A stretch of DNA of 64,000 nt, taken from positions 434,001 to 498,000 of the forward strand of contig CADCXD010000002.1 of assembly GCA_902806575.1 (NCBI GenBank). The letters are read 5' to 3'. Under the pieces are notes generated by a model, which did no database searches, had not been told where the DNA came from, and saw only the letters and a list, made by a program, of their open reading frames with translations. Below are positions 55,792 through 64,000 of this stretch, one piece after another. The translations under genes were made by a program, and so were the position numbers. Position 1 is the stretch's first letter. Each line of letters begins with the position of its first letter. The DNA is from Jackrogersella multiformis. Lineage: Eukaryota > Ascomycota > Sordariomycetes > Xylariales > Hypoxylaceae.

Positions 55792-57112
55792 ATGGAATCC
55801 AACTCTCGTCTTCCGCCACAGCCCCGGAAGGCGCCGAAGCTGGGCCATAAAAAATCCATGTTCGGTATGCATCGTATTCTGAACTCCGACCCTTCCCGCC
55901 TCATAATCTGACAAACCCCAGGTTGCCAACGATGCCGCGCCAGAAGAGTCAAGGTATATATATATACCTAAGTAGTGATATGTTGAGTGCTCTGCTCAAA
56001 CCGTGAACTTAGGTAACTAAGATCTTGTTGTGTTCTAGTGTGACGAAGCAAAGCCCATCTGCCATAACTGCAAGCGGCATGGTCTGCTCTGCAATTATGA
56101 TCGCGATACATTCGCACGAAAGGCCTTTCCGAAGTCGACCATAGCTGAGCTGTCTCCCCATGGCCTCGAAGAAAACGACCCGCCAGAGAACCACTCAAGA
56201 CGAATGCTGGAAGCGAGACTGATGCATCAATACGTCACTGAGACGGGCAGCTCGATTGCGGCTGATGAACTTACACTGGCTGCCTATGCCCGGATAATTC
56301 CAAGGCTTTCCTTTGGCTCTGATGCGCTGCTGTATTCCATGTATACGCTCGCAGCACTGCATATATCCAAACTTGGTAGAGATGAAGAGATTGAAGGCGG
56401 TGCCGAGAATGCTGCCATCCGGTACTTTTCCATGGCCGTCCGAGAGCACAACAAAGAGGTGTCCAAGGTCAACAAGGAAACAGCCGACGCAGTTTGCTTG
56501 ACATCCTGTCTGATGCGTGTAATTGCTCTTGCTCATTTGCAAGGGCGAAACCGAGAGCCGTATACACCACCGTGGCACTGGCTAGCTTTGGCGAGAACTT
56601 CGACTGCTACGTTCACCGATGCATTCAGACGGGTTGGTCCAGATCCGAAGTCGGTGGCATATCAATTTATCAACGCAACCTCGCACCTCCACGACAAAGG
56701 ACAATTGCCGAAGCAAAACAATTTCCAAAGATTGCGGCATCTATTAGAGCGTCGCAGGGAACATCGGATAACTGAGGATTGGGATTCGGAGATCCAGGAC
56801 ACTTATGAGCACACACTCAGCTATATATGCGGCACCATTGAATTATTAGATACCGAAGGATTGTCGGGTAACGCCCTTAGAATGGTGTGTCTGTTTCCAA
56901 TGCTGGTCGACGAGCGATACGTCGAACTGGTGAAAGAAGGATCGCCTAGGGCTTTAGTCATACTCGCTCACTACTTCGGAATTAATGCAAGGTTCAGTGA
57001 TGTGTGGTGGAATGGAAATGTAGGAGCTGATGAGGTCCGCGCTATTTCTGGCGCGCTATCCGACGAATGGCAGAGCCTACTCGCATGGCCATTGGAGGCC
57101 ATAGAGCAGTAA
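55792..57112 (+). CDS. Zn2Cys6 (fungal binuclear cluster) transcription factor
   Basis: Exons are 55792-55864, 55922-55953 and 56039-57112, giving about 392 residues. The first two short exons are needed to complete the DNA-binding domain: GHKKSMFGCQRCRARRVKCD and then EAKPICHNCKRHGLLCNYDR. The zinc ligands are C26, C29, C36, C43, C46 and C53, in the canonical CX2CX6CX6CX2CX6C spacing. Without exons 1 and 2 the cluster would be missing. The rest is the helical fungal regulatory region, with SFGSDALLYSMYTLAALHIS, VSKVNKETADAVCLTSCLMR, PYTPPWHWLALA, and the C-terminal LAHYFGINARFSDVWWNGNV. This layout matches the sterol-uptake/aflatoxin-type C6 regulators of about 400 residues. It lies immediately upstream, on the same strand, of a secreted hydrolase and an esterase, so a local pathway regulator is plausible. 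Confidence 0.9.
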
Positions 57113-57493
57113 GTATGGATGTATTCCATGGTATTGTCCGTCATAGCCATGTTGTGCCACTGGAAGTCAAGGTGGAGTGAGCGGGTTCGTTCTCGTTCTC
57201 GTTCTCGTCGTCGCTTATATAATAAATCTAGCCCTATCTGGAGTTAAATAGGTAGCTTCAAGATGACATACGCTGCGCCTCGTTTTATAACGATCAACTA
57301 TAACTACCTATATGCGGTGTCAAGAAAATTTATTCACGGTCATAAAAGTTCAAGATGAAGTATAAAAGCCCAGGTGTGTTTTCACAAGTATTAACTAATA
57401 ACAGCTATCACTTGATACTTCATCAATCAAGCCAATCCATCAACCTCGTATCTACCTAGGTACCTAGAAAAAAAAACATATCCCCGAAACATC
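57113..57493. other. intergenic spacer with hydrolase promoter
   Basis: 381 bases between the regulator and the hydrolase. It has a GTTCGTTCTCGTTCTCGTTCTC microsatellite-like run near 57187 and the TATA box at 57361. A TACCTAGGTACC palindrome lies near 57453. Confidence 0.55.
57361..57368 (+). promoter_or_regulatory. TATA box for the secreted hydrolase gene
   Basis: TATAAAAG lies about 130 bases upstream of the ATG at 57494, the same distance seen for the secreted protein gene at 11 kb. Assigned by position and sequence. Confidence 0.5.
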
Positions 57494-58893
57494 ATGAAGT
57501 TTCTTAATACGCCGTTACTTGTTCTGCTTTGCTTTAGTTTGGTCAATGTATGTGTTTGATCCGTCTTGGTGAGGTAAAAGATAGCCGCTTGGTTTTACTA
57601 ATTAACATATGCTGTCAGGGGTATTCATTCACACGAAAGTCTCACATGTTCCAGGCAGTAAAGAGAGAGAATGGCACAAATACAGGATCCATGCTTCAAC
57701 TAAGTTCCGACGAGGACTTCCACTTCGAAATTCTCCGGGCTTTGGCTCTCACACCCTACCAAGGCGCAGACATAGGCGAAGTGCTAGTAGCCGCAAACCA
57801 AATCGCACCAGGAGACTTCGAAAGCTTCTACACTGCATTCCATGACCTCGCTAGCCGAGTTCACGACGACGCGAGCACAATTGACTTTAGCAGATACCCA
57901 GTATCGGCAAGGAATGCCTTCTTTCGAGAAGCGACCTATTATCGCTCGGCCGACTTCTTCCTCCATGGCAACTGGAACGACTCCAGAATCTACTCGCTAT
58001 GGTCCCAGCAGTTGTCAGCCTTCAACTCAGCCATTGCGTTACTACCAATACCTGGTGAACGGGTCACGCTACCAGGCAAGGGCTTCGAAATCCCCGCCAT
58101 CTTTTTCAGCAGCGGATTACCGGGCCCTCGTCCCACGATGCTCATGTGCAATGGCTTCGACGGCTCGCAGGAAGAGATGTACCACTCGATAGGCGAGGCA
58201 GTTCTGCAGCGCGGCATGAACGTGATTACATTTGAAGGCCCAGGCCAGCCCACGGTACGACGCCAGCAAGGGCTTGGTTTCATTCCCGAGTGGGAGGAGG
58301 TGGTCTCGCCCGTCATCGACTACGCCTCGTCGCGCTCTGATGTCGATTCTGGCAAGATCGGACTATGGGGACTGTCGTTTGGAGGGTACCTGGCACCGCG
58401 CGCGGCAGCCTTCGACCACCGTCTTGCAGCAGTCATCGCCTTCGACGGCATCTATTCCTTTAAACAGGGCCTCTTCGACCAGTTCGGGACGCAACTAACT
58501 GCGCTCTACGAGTCTGGTAACGAAACGAAGTTCAACAGCGTTGTCTCCGCGCTCGTCGCTAATTCCTCTACTCCAACAAGTGCGCGGTGGGCTTTTCAGC
58601 AAGGACAATGGGCCTTCAAGACCACCAGTGCGTTCCAATGGATCAAGAAAACAGAGCAATACACACTGGACGGCGTCGTTCAAGATATCACCACTCCCGT
58701 TTTCGTCGGCGATGCGCAGAATGATATGTTCTTCCCGGGCCAGGCAAAACTACTAGCAGAGAAGTTGGGCGACCGCGCTACCTATCATCTTTTCGAGTCT
58801 ATCGACGGCGCGGGGGAGCATTGCTCACTTGGTGCGAGCGTATTAAGCGCTCATGTTGCGCTTGACTGGTTTCAGGACCTTATTTCTTCATAA
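57494..58893 (+). CDS. secreted alpha/beta hydrolase
   Basis: Exons are 57494-57547 and 57619-58893, giving about 442 residues. The 18-codon first exon is the start of a signal peptide (MKFLNTPLLVLLCFSLVN) that continues after a GTATGT...GTCAG intron. The fold is alpha/beta hydrolase of the two-domain kind with a helical N-terminal cap: TPYQGADIGEVLVAANQI, then ALLPIPGERVTLPGKGFEIP. The nucleophile elbow is GLWGLSFGGYLAP (Ser271), the acid is probably the Asp in FVGDAQNDMFFP, and the base is the His in GAGEHCSLGA. Related enzymes include dihydropseudooxynicotine-type hydrolases and some polyketide transferases, so the reaction may be C-C or ester cleavage or acyl transfer. Secretion is inferred from the leader. 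Distance to the regulator upstream is about 380 bases. Confidence 0.85.
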
Positions 58894-59967
58894 CCAATTT
58901 CTACCTTTTCACAGCTCAGGCCAGGAAAACATAGGGGGTATAGAGGCGAATAAGTTGAACCAATCTCATTAGATTGCCAGATATATCAAGCATATGTACC
59001 AAATAGAGGATCCATCTCGGTGGTATCTTGTTTGTTAAACCGATAGCTACCTACCTTAGGTACTTATGTAACATGATGTTGAGTCCAGAGGATTTTTAAT
59101 CAATTCAGCTCTCTAGGATTTGTTCGAGTGCGAATCCGAACCCGAGCTAACCCCTTGTTCATATGATGGGTAATGAATGGAACATGAGAAATAACGTCTC
59201 ATTTGACTGAGCATGAATAGCGAACAATATGTAGGTGCCTATAAATGTCAACCCCGTTGATGATAGGGCTGAATTTATGGGCCGTTCCGATAATACCTAT
59301 TATTACAAGGATCTTATGATATGACGACTCCACGAGATGGAGCCGGCCCAACCAGATCCTGGGATCTCGAGAGGGGCTTGGCACCTTTAGGCGGGAAGAA
59401 ATCACCGGGAATAGCTAAAAGGACCACCGTTTTCCGAATGCGAGTTTACAAAACCCAAAGCCCTAGAAATTACGTTGTTCCAATATTCCCCGTGGGTGTA
59501 GGCTGTTCATCATTTCGGTTGTGGCCCGTATTATGAACTAGTTCGCAACTAACCAACTCCTTCAAGCTTCGGCTGAATGTAGATAATGTCCACTGGCACG
59601 AATCAGATTATTAGACAACTAACCTTAGGCGGCAAGGCGCAGTAGTGGAATATTACAACAGTCAACATGCACGTACAGAAATAGTTCCATGAACATGTAG
59701 GTCCCAGTACGATGGCAGGGATTTCCCCAAGGCATATAATATATACAGCAGCTCAAGAACACTCCTGATTACCTAGACCATATGCTCATTAAAAAGTGCC
59801 AAGCTTGCGGCTCGTCAATGAACCTCTGCCAAGCCAGCAACTGATATCTACGTTATAGTCTCAAAGTGAGTTTGCGAAGTATAACACTCGTTTTGCATAT
59901 CTGCGATCTGTCCACTGCTAGGCTTTTAATCACGACTCTGTAACTGGATTGACTGCTCGTGCACTTC
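58894..59967. other. intergenic spacer
   Basis: 1.07 kb between hydrolase and esterase genes on the same strand. Short frames at 59199-59405 (-) and 59321-59536 (+) are unsupported. No clear TATA box for the esterase is seen. Confidence 0.5.
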
Positions 59968-61793
59968 ATGATGTACTTGAGAAGCATCACCTTAGCCGGG
60001 CTGTTAACCCTCGCTGGTCTAGTCGAGTCCAAAGTTGTTCGAACGAAGAGCGGAACACTTCAGGGCAGCAAGTGTAGCACGACAGACGTAGATACCTTCT
60101 TTTCGATCCCATACGCCAAGCCGCCTCTCGGCGAACTGCGATTCGCACCACCAGAGCCCTACCAGAGCTTTTCGACCAAGGTAATCAACGCCACAACTCC
60201 CGCGCCGGCGTGTATCCAGTTCACAGGGGGCCTATTCGGCGAAACGGGGGCGCAGAGTGAGGATTGGTAAGATTTCGTGTTTCTCGCTGGAGTTGAGAAG
60301 TCTTTACTGACCGAGCATTGTGCACTGATACAGCCTCTTTCTGAATGTTTGGGTGTCAGCCTCCGCTACTCCAAAGTCAAAGCTGCCTGTGAAAGTATGG
60401 CTATATGGAGGAAGCAACGAGGGCGGTGGGATTTCAAATCCGACATATAATGGGTGCTTCTCGGCTATGGATTCTATCGTGGTCTCGGTTAACTATCGTC
60501 TGGGTCCGCTAGGCTTTCTGGCATTGGAAGATCTCGGCCTTACTGGCAACTATGCCCTCCAGGATCAACTTCTGGCCCTACGTTGGGTACAGAGCAATAT
60601 CGAAGAGTTTGGTGGCGATACGGTAAGTACCTATCACATCATCCCAAAAATGGACGACGCACATAATTTCCCGGCTGATACCAATGATGTCGTAGGAAAA
60701 GGTGTTGCTCTTTGGAGAATCCGCCGGCGCTATTGACGCCTTCGTGCTTACAACGCTGCCCGAAATACCGCAATTAATACGAGCTGCCGCCTTGGAGTCA
60801 GGGGCCGGGAGAGACCTGGCGACAGTGGCCGATTCGAAAGTCTGGTACTCAGAATTCCTTTCTGCGATGAACTGCACCACGCAAGATGTATGCTATAAAT
60901 CCCCTCCCATATATCCCATATGGTGGAATAATTTCTCATCAATTGTCCAGCTGTCATGCCTCCGATCTACCTCAACTTCGACACTTCAAACCGCAGCGAA
61001 TGCCATGCCGGCCCCGAAAGTAGTAACTGTCAACACGGCCATAGTCAACAACGGCACTCGAAGCACTTGGACAGCTTTGATCGACGGTAAAGTAGTAAAG
61101 GAGCAACCGTCAAGCGCTGGGCTCAGAGTTCCCGCGATAGTTGGCTCCAACGCAAACGAGGGCTCACTGTTCGTCATTGGCGCCTTTGGCGCGGCGGCAC
61201 TAGAGAATAAACTCACCGAGGCACAATACGATGCGTTTCTGACATATAACTTCGGTCCACTGGCATCGCGCGTCAATGAGACTTACTCGATGGCCTCGAC
61301 CTTCAATGGTTCGGCGACCAAAGCCATGGAGACTATCCTCACGGAAGTGTCGTATAAGTGCCCGTCGTACCGCGCACTGCTACAGGCAGAAAAGAATGGC
61401 ATCCCCGTGTGGAGTTACAGGTTCGCCCACGTGCCCAGCTGTTCGTGGTATTCTGCTATAGAGACGGCATGGATACCGGCTCTAGGCGTGACGCACTCGA
61501 GCGAGATCCCGTTCGTGTTTAATTTCACTACGGGAATGCCACCACCTGATGGGAACTGTACCATGACGCAGGCAGAGCAGATGTTGTCCCACGATATGAG
61601 CCGCGCCTGGACAAATATGGCGGATATTGGGAGGCCGGGCGATCAGAGTACGTGGCCTACCTGGTCATCGAATGGGAGTATAGGTGTAGTACTTGGTGAT
61701 GCGATGGCTGTTGGCGTGGTAGACTATGCCTCGTGCGCTTTCTGGGACGAGGTTAACTCTGAGCTTAACGAGTATTCAAGTAAGCAGCTTTAA
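59968..61793 (+). CDS. secreted type-B carboxylesterase
   Basis: Exons are 59968-60266, 60334-60622, 60696-60887 and 60951-61793, giving about 540 residues, normal for this family. The N-terminus MMYLRSITLAGLLTLAGLVES is a signal peptide. The start could also be the adjacent ATG at 59971. Family signatures are FFSIPYAKPPLGELRFAPPE, CLFLNVWV, the oxyanion region VWLYGGSNEGGG, VVSVNYRLGPLGFLAL and the nucleophile elbow LLFGESAGA (Ser205). The catalytic acid is probably the Glu in GSNANEGSLF and the base the His in LGVTHSSEIPFVF. The third intron (60888-60950) is 63 bases, a multiple of three and free of stops. It is called because splicing gives NCTTQDLSCLRS, as expected for the family. Several N-x-S/T sites fit secretion. 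The substrate is not determined. Confidence 0.9.
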
Positions 61794-62385
61794 ATTCGTA
61801 TACAGCATCAGCTTTGGCGAGCATGCTTATGTTTAACAATATATTGGTTAAGAGGTAGATTTCTTATAAATTTGATAATTGAGGAGTAGTAATCTGAATA
61901 TCGGGGGGCTGGTCCGGAGGCGACAACTAGGCCAGAAGGAGGCATGAATATCCCGGTCATCTTTAAAGTTGTCAATACACTAAGTTGCTGAAGTGGAGGT
62001 AGTACCGTTACGGTCGACGTTTAAGTTACTACTAGTTAGTCGTAGAAAGATTGATAAAGGAATCGAAGTGAAAATATAGAGCTGGTCGTGGTTACCGATT
62101 CTTCTTTAAATAAGGCAGGTAGAGCAGGCAGGTATCGCTGTGTATTTTCCCTCTTACCTGTTATGAGAGAGCCCTACCATAGGTGATCCCTGTCGTGTCT
62201 CATATGCACTTACGTCACAACCAGTCGGAAAGGCGCAAACATATGCGAGAATCGAATAACCCTGAAAATAATTCAGGCTACCTGCATAAATGTGCATCTA
62301 ATACGATCCACTACACCTAGGTAGAAATTGATAGGTCAGAATCAGAATTCATCATCTATTAACATACCGTACCTAGGCAGGTATC
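61794..62385. other. convergent 3' spacer
   Basis: 592 bases between the 3' ends of the esterase and the transporter, with an ACACCTAGGTAG palindrome near 62317 and a TACCTAGGCAGGTA near 62370. No other element seen. Confidence 0.5.
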
Positions 62386-63844
62386 TTATCCTCTCTCCTG
62401 CTTCGAGCGGGCAACCCACGAAGCAATAACAAAACATGAGCTCACGAACATAACGCATGCTGCCCAGATCTGCATATACAGGAACCGACCGCCCGCGATA
62501 TCTATCAGCGCGCCGGCGATAGGCGGGCCGGACAGGCAGCCGAACGAGCCTATGGTCATGATCATACCGCTTCTAACTCCGACCTTGCTCAGATCCTTGG
62601 TCAGGGTCGGCAAACCCGCCATCGCTATAGTCTGGACGCCGCCGTTAATTATGCCGGATACCACCGCGAAAGCGTAAAGCGCGCTCTGGTCTCGCACGCC
62701 GATCCAACCTATATACAGCACTGATGACCCGAGCGTGAGCGGGATCAACGTGCGAAAAGGTCCGAAGTAGGCGTCAGACACTAACGCCGGCACGATCCGG
62801 CCGGGGATTCCGACGGCGTTGGCGATCAAGAGCGTGTTAAGCGCAGACTGTCTGTCCATGCCTAAGATTGTTCTCCCATATACATTAATCTATTAGACAT
62901 GTTAGCTAGTTACACCCTCGAGAGGCGGTTCAAAAAGAAGAGTGAAACTGACGTAATTATATATTAGGTATACGCCCATCAGGAGAAAAAGGGCGCCAAC
63001 CGTGTAAAACGTGTATGGAAGCTCCTTGAATGCAGCCCATTCGACGAGCGGGCCCCTTGGCCGAGGCGATAACCTCTTCCGTGCCAAAATGAGCATGGTA
63101 ATGGTATTAAATAGTACTATGAACCCCATGACCCGCATAGTCCAGGGAAACCCGATTTTCCCCGGGAGCTGCTGGGCGATGATTGGAAATCTTTCGAGGT
63201 TATAAATGTTAGCGGTATCTATTAAATCCACTAAAAGGGGGTTGTTGCTGAATCATTGCCTACATTATCCCGCCGGTAGCACCACCCGAGGTAGTAAGGG
63301 CGATCGCCAGGGCTCGTTTTCGAGAGAAATACGTAGCAACCGATGAGATGATGGGGCAGTACAATATACCGGCGCCAATCCCACCGCAAACCCCCTGCGC
63401 CAAGAAGAGCTGCCAATACTCGGTCGAGATAGATGCCGTAAAAATGGCAACCAGCTGCATAATGGAGCCGATAGCGATGAGCGATCGGAAGTAACCCGCG
63501 TCGAATAGGCGGCCGGAGAACATGCCAATGCAGGCTAACAAGAAGACCTGGATGCTTCCGATCCATGATACGGCCGACAATCCTAATCCTAATTCCTTCG
63601 TATAGTAGTCTTGGAAGATACCATAACTATTGAACCAGCCGAAGGTATTGAATAGAGCGAGACTTGAAGCAATTTAGCAAGATTTGATATCGCGACGACT
63701 TGATTTCCTCGCTTACTGTCCAACGAAGACTTGAACCCATCCCAGGCCGCCATCTGGTGGTGGCTCGACATCAATCGACACCGTCTCGGTTTCGCTTTGT
63801 GGTGATACGTTAACGCGTATAGAGCCATCCTTTTCGGAACCCAT
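62386..63844 (-). CDS. MFS monocarboxylate-transporter-like (MCH/MCT) protein
   Basis: Exons are 63844-63717, 63662-63264, 63190-62916 and 62861-62386, giving about 425 residues with the start at 63844. In-frame ATGs further upstream at 63859 and 63886 could add 5 or 14 residues, so the start is not certain. The family signature DGGLGWVQVFVG follows a short acidic N-terminus. Other signatures are LFNTFGWFNSYGIFQDYYTK, GICYCP-type IGAGILYCPIISSVATYF, and TSGGATGGI continuing across intron 2 into IFPIIAQQLPGKIGFPWT. The last exon has GMDRQSALNTLLIANAVGIP, GIINGGVQTIAMAGLP and IDIAGGRFLYMQIW. Two introns use AAG acceptors. Twelve helices are expected. The family moves monocarboxylates or related acids across membranes in fungi, with many members of unknown substrate. 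It is convergent with the esterase. Confidence 0.85.
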
Positions 63845-64000
63845 TAGCTCGCTCAGCATGCTTAATATGCTCGACTTATGTCTCATGTCGAAATAGTTTT
63901 CCGTCGAAAGAATGGAAGGAAGGTCGACTTCAAAAGGAATTTAATGCGAACCGGAGCGACTCGGTATTTCTATGATCGGCCTTTCTCGATACGGACTCGC
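63845..64000. other. transporter promoter region at window edge
   Basis: 156 bases upstream of the transporter start. The candidate upstream ATGs at 63859 and 63886 lie here. No further element is seen. Confidence 0.4.

Noticed and set aside
1..64000. CRISPR array, insertion sequence or prophage
   Set aside because: There are no regularly spaced repeats and no transposase or phage genes, and the gene structure is clearly eukaryotic.

Overview
The window looks like chromosomal DNA of a filamentous ascomycete (Pezizomycotina, probably a Sordariomycete). It has short GT-AG introns of about 50-70 bases, spread-out single-gene transcription units, a sulfur-control F-box/WD40 gene, ATG17, a fungal-type metacaspase, a HET-domain relic, a Zn2Cys6 regulator, and a TACCTAGGTA palindrome scattered through nearly all AT-rich spacers. 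No plasmid, phage, CRISPR or bacterial operon feature is visible, and I saw no convincing tRNA or rRNA gene.

Layout. 1-4.8 kb: 5' part of a mitochondrial succinate/fumarate carrier (minus), then the sulfur controller sconB/scon-2/MET30 (minus). 4.8-11 kb: repeat-rich spacer with a frame-broken HET-domain gene. 11-15 kb: a small secreted cysteine protein, a YdcF-like DUF218 protein (minus) and a ferric-reductase-type flavocytochrome. 15-24.3 kb: a 3 kb AT-rich desert, a two-exon multi-pass membrane protein, an Mpv17/PMP22 protein (minus) and an acidic disordered protein. 25-32.4 kb: ATG17 (minus), a protein ending in a riboflavin-kinase-like domain that lacks the catalytic glutamate, and a DAL5-type MFS transporter. 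32.8-38.5 kb: a tiny Cys/His protein, then three head-to-tail paralogues of a small soluble protein family that also share their upstream DNA. 41-47 kb: a ten-exon MFS transporter, a class II O-methyltransferase with a GC-AG intron, and a kinase-like protein. 47.5-55.3 kb: tRNA pseudouridine synthase PUS1, Mediator subunit 22 (minus; stop codon followed by 74 open codons), a compact metacaspase (minus) and a nuclear-looking protein. 55.8-64 kb: a Zn2Cys6 regulator, a secreted alpha/beta hydrolase, a secreted type-B carboxylesterase and a monocarboxylate-type transporter (minus).

How the genes work together. Most are independent housekeeping genes: carbon shuttling, sulfur control, autophagy, tRNA modification and Mediator. 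Three neighbourhoods may be functional groups. One is the triplicated small-protein family with conserved promoters. The second is the transporter/O-methyltransferase pair, which resembles a fragment of secondary metabolism without a backbone enzyme. The third is the right-end block, whose content (regulator, two secreted ester hydrolases, carboxylate porter) would fit extracellular ester breakdown and acid uptake; that reading is inference. Exon joins were built by eye from splice consensus, reading frame and family resemblance, and no alignment or expression data were available.
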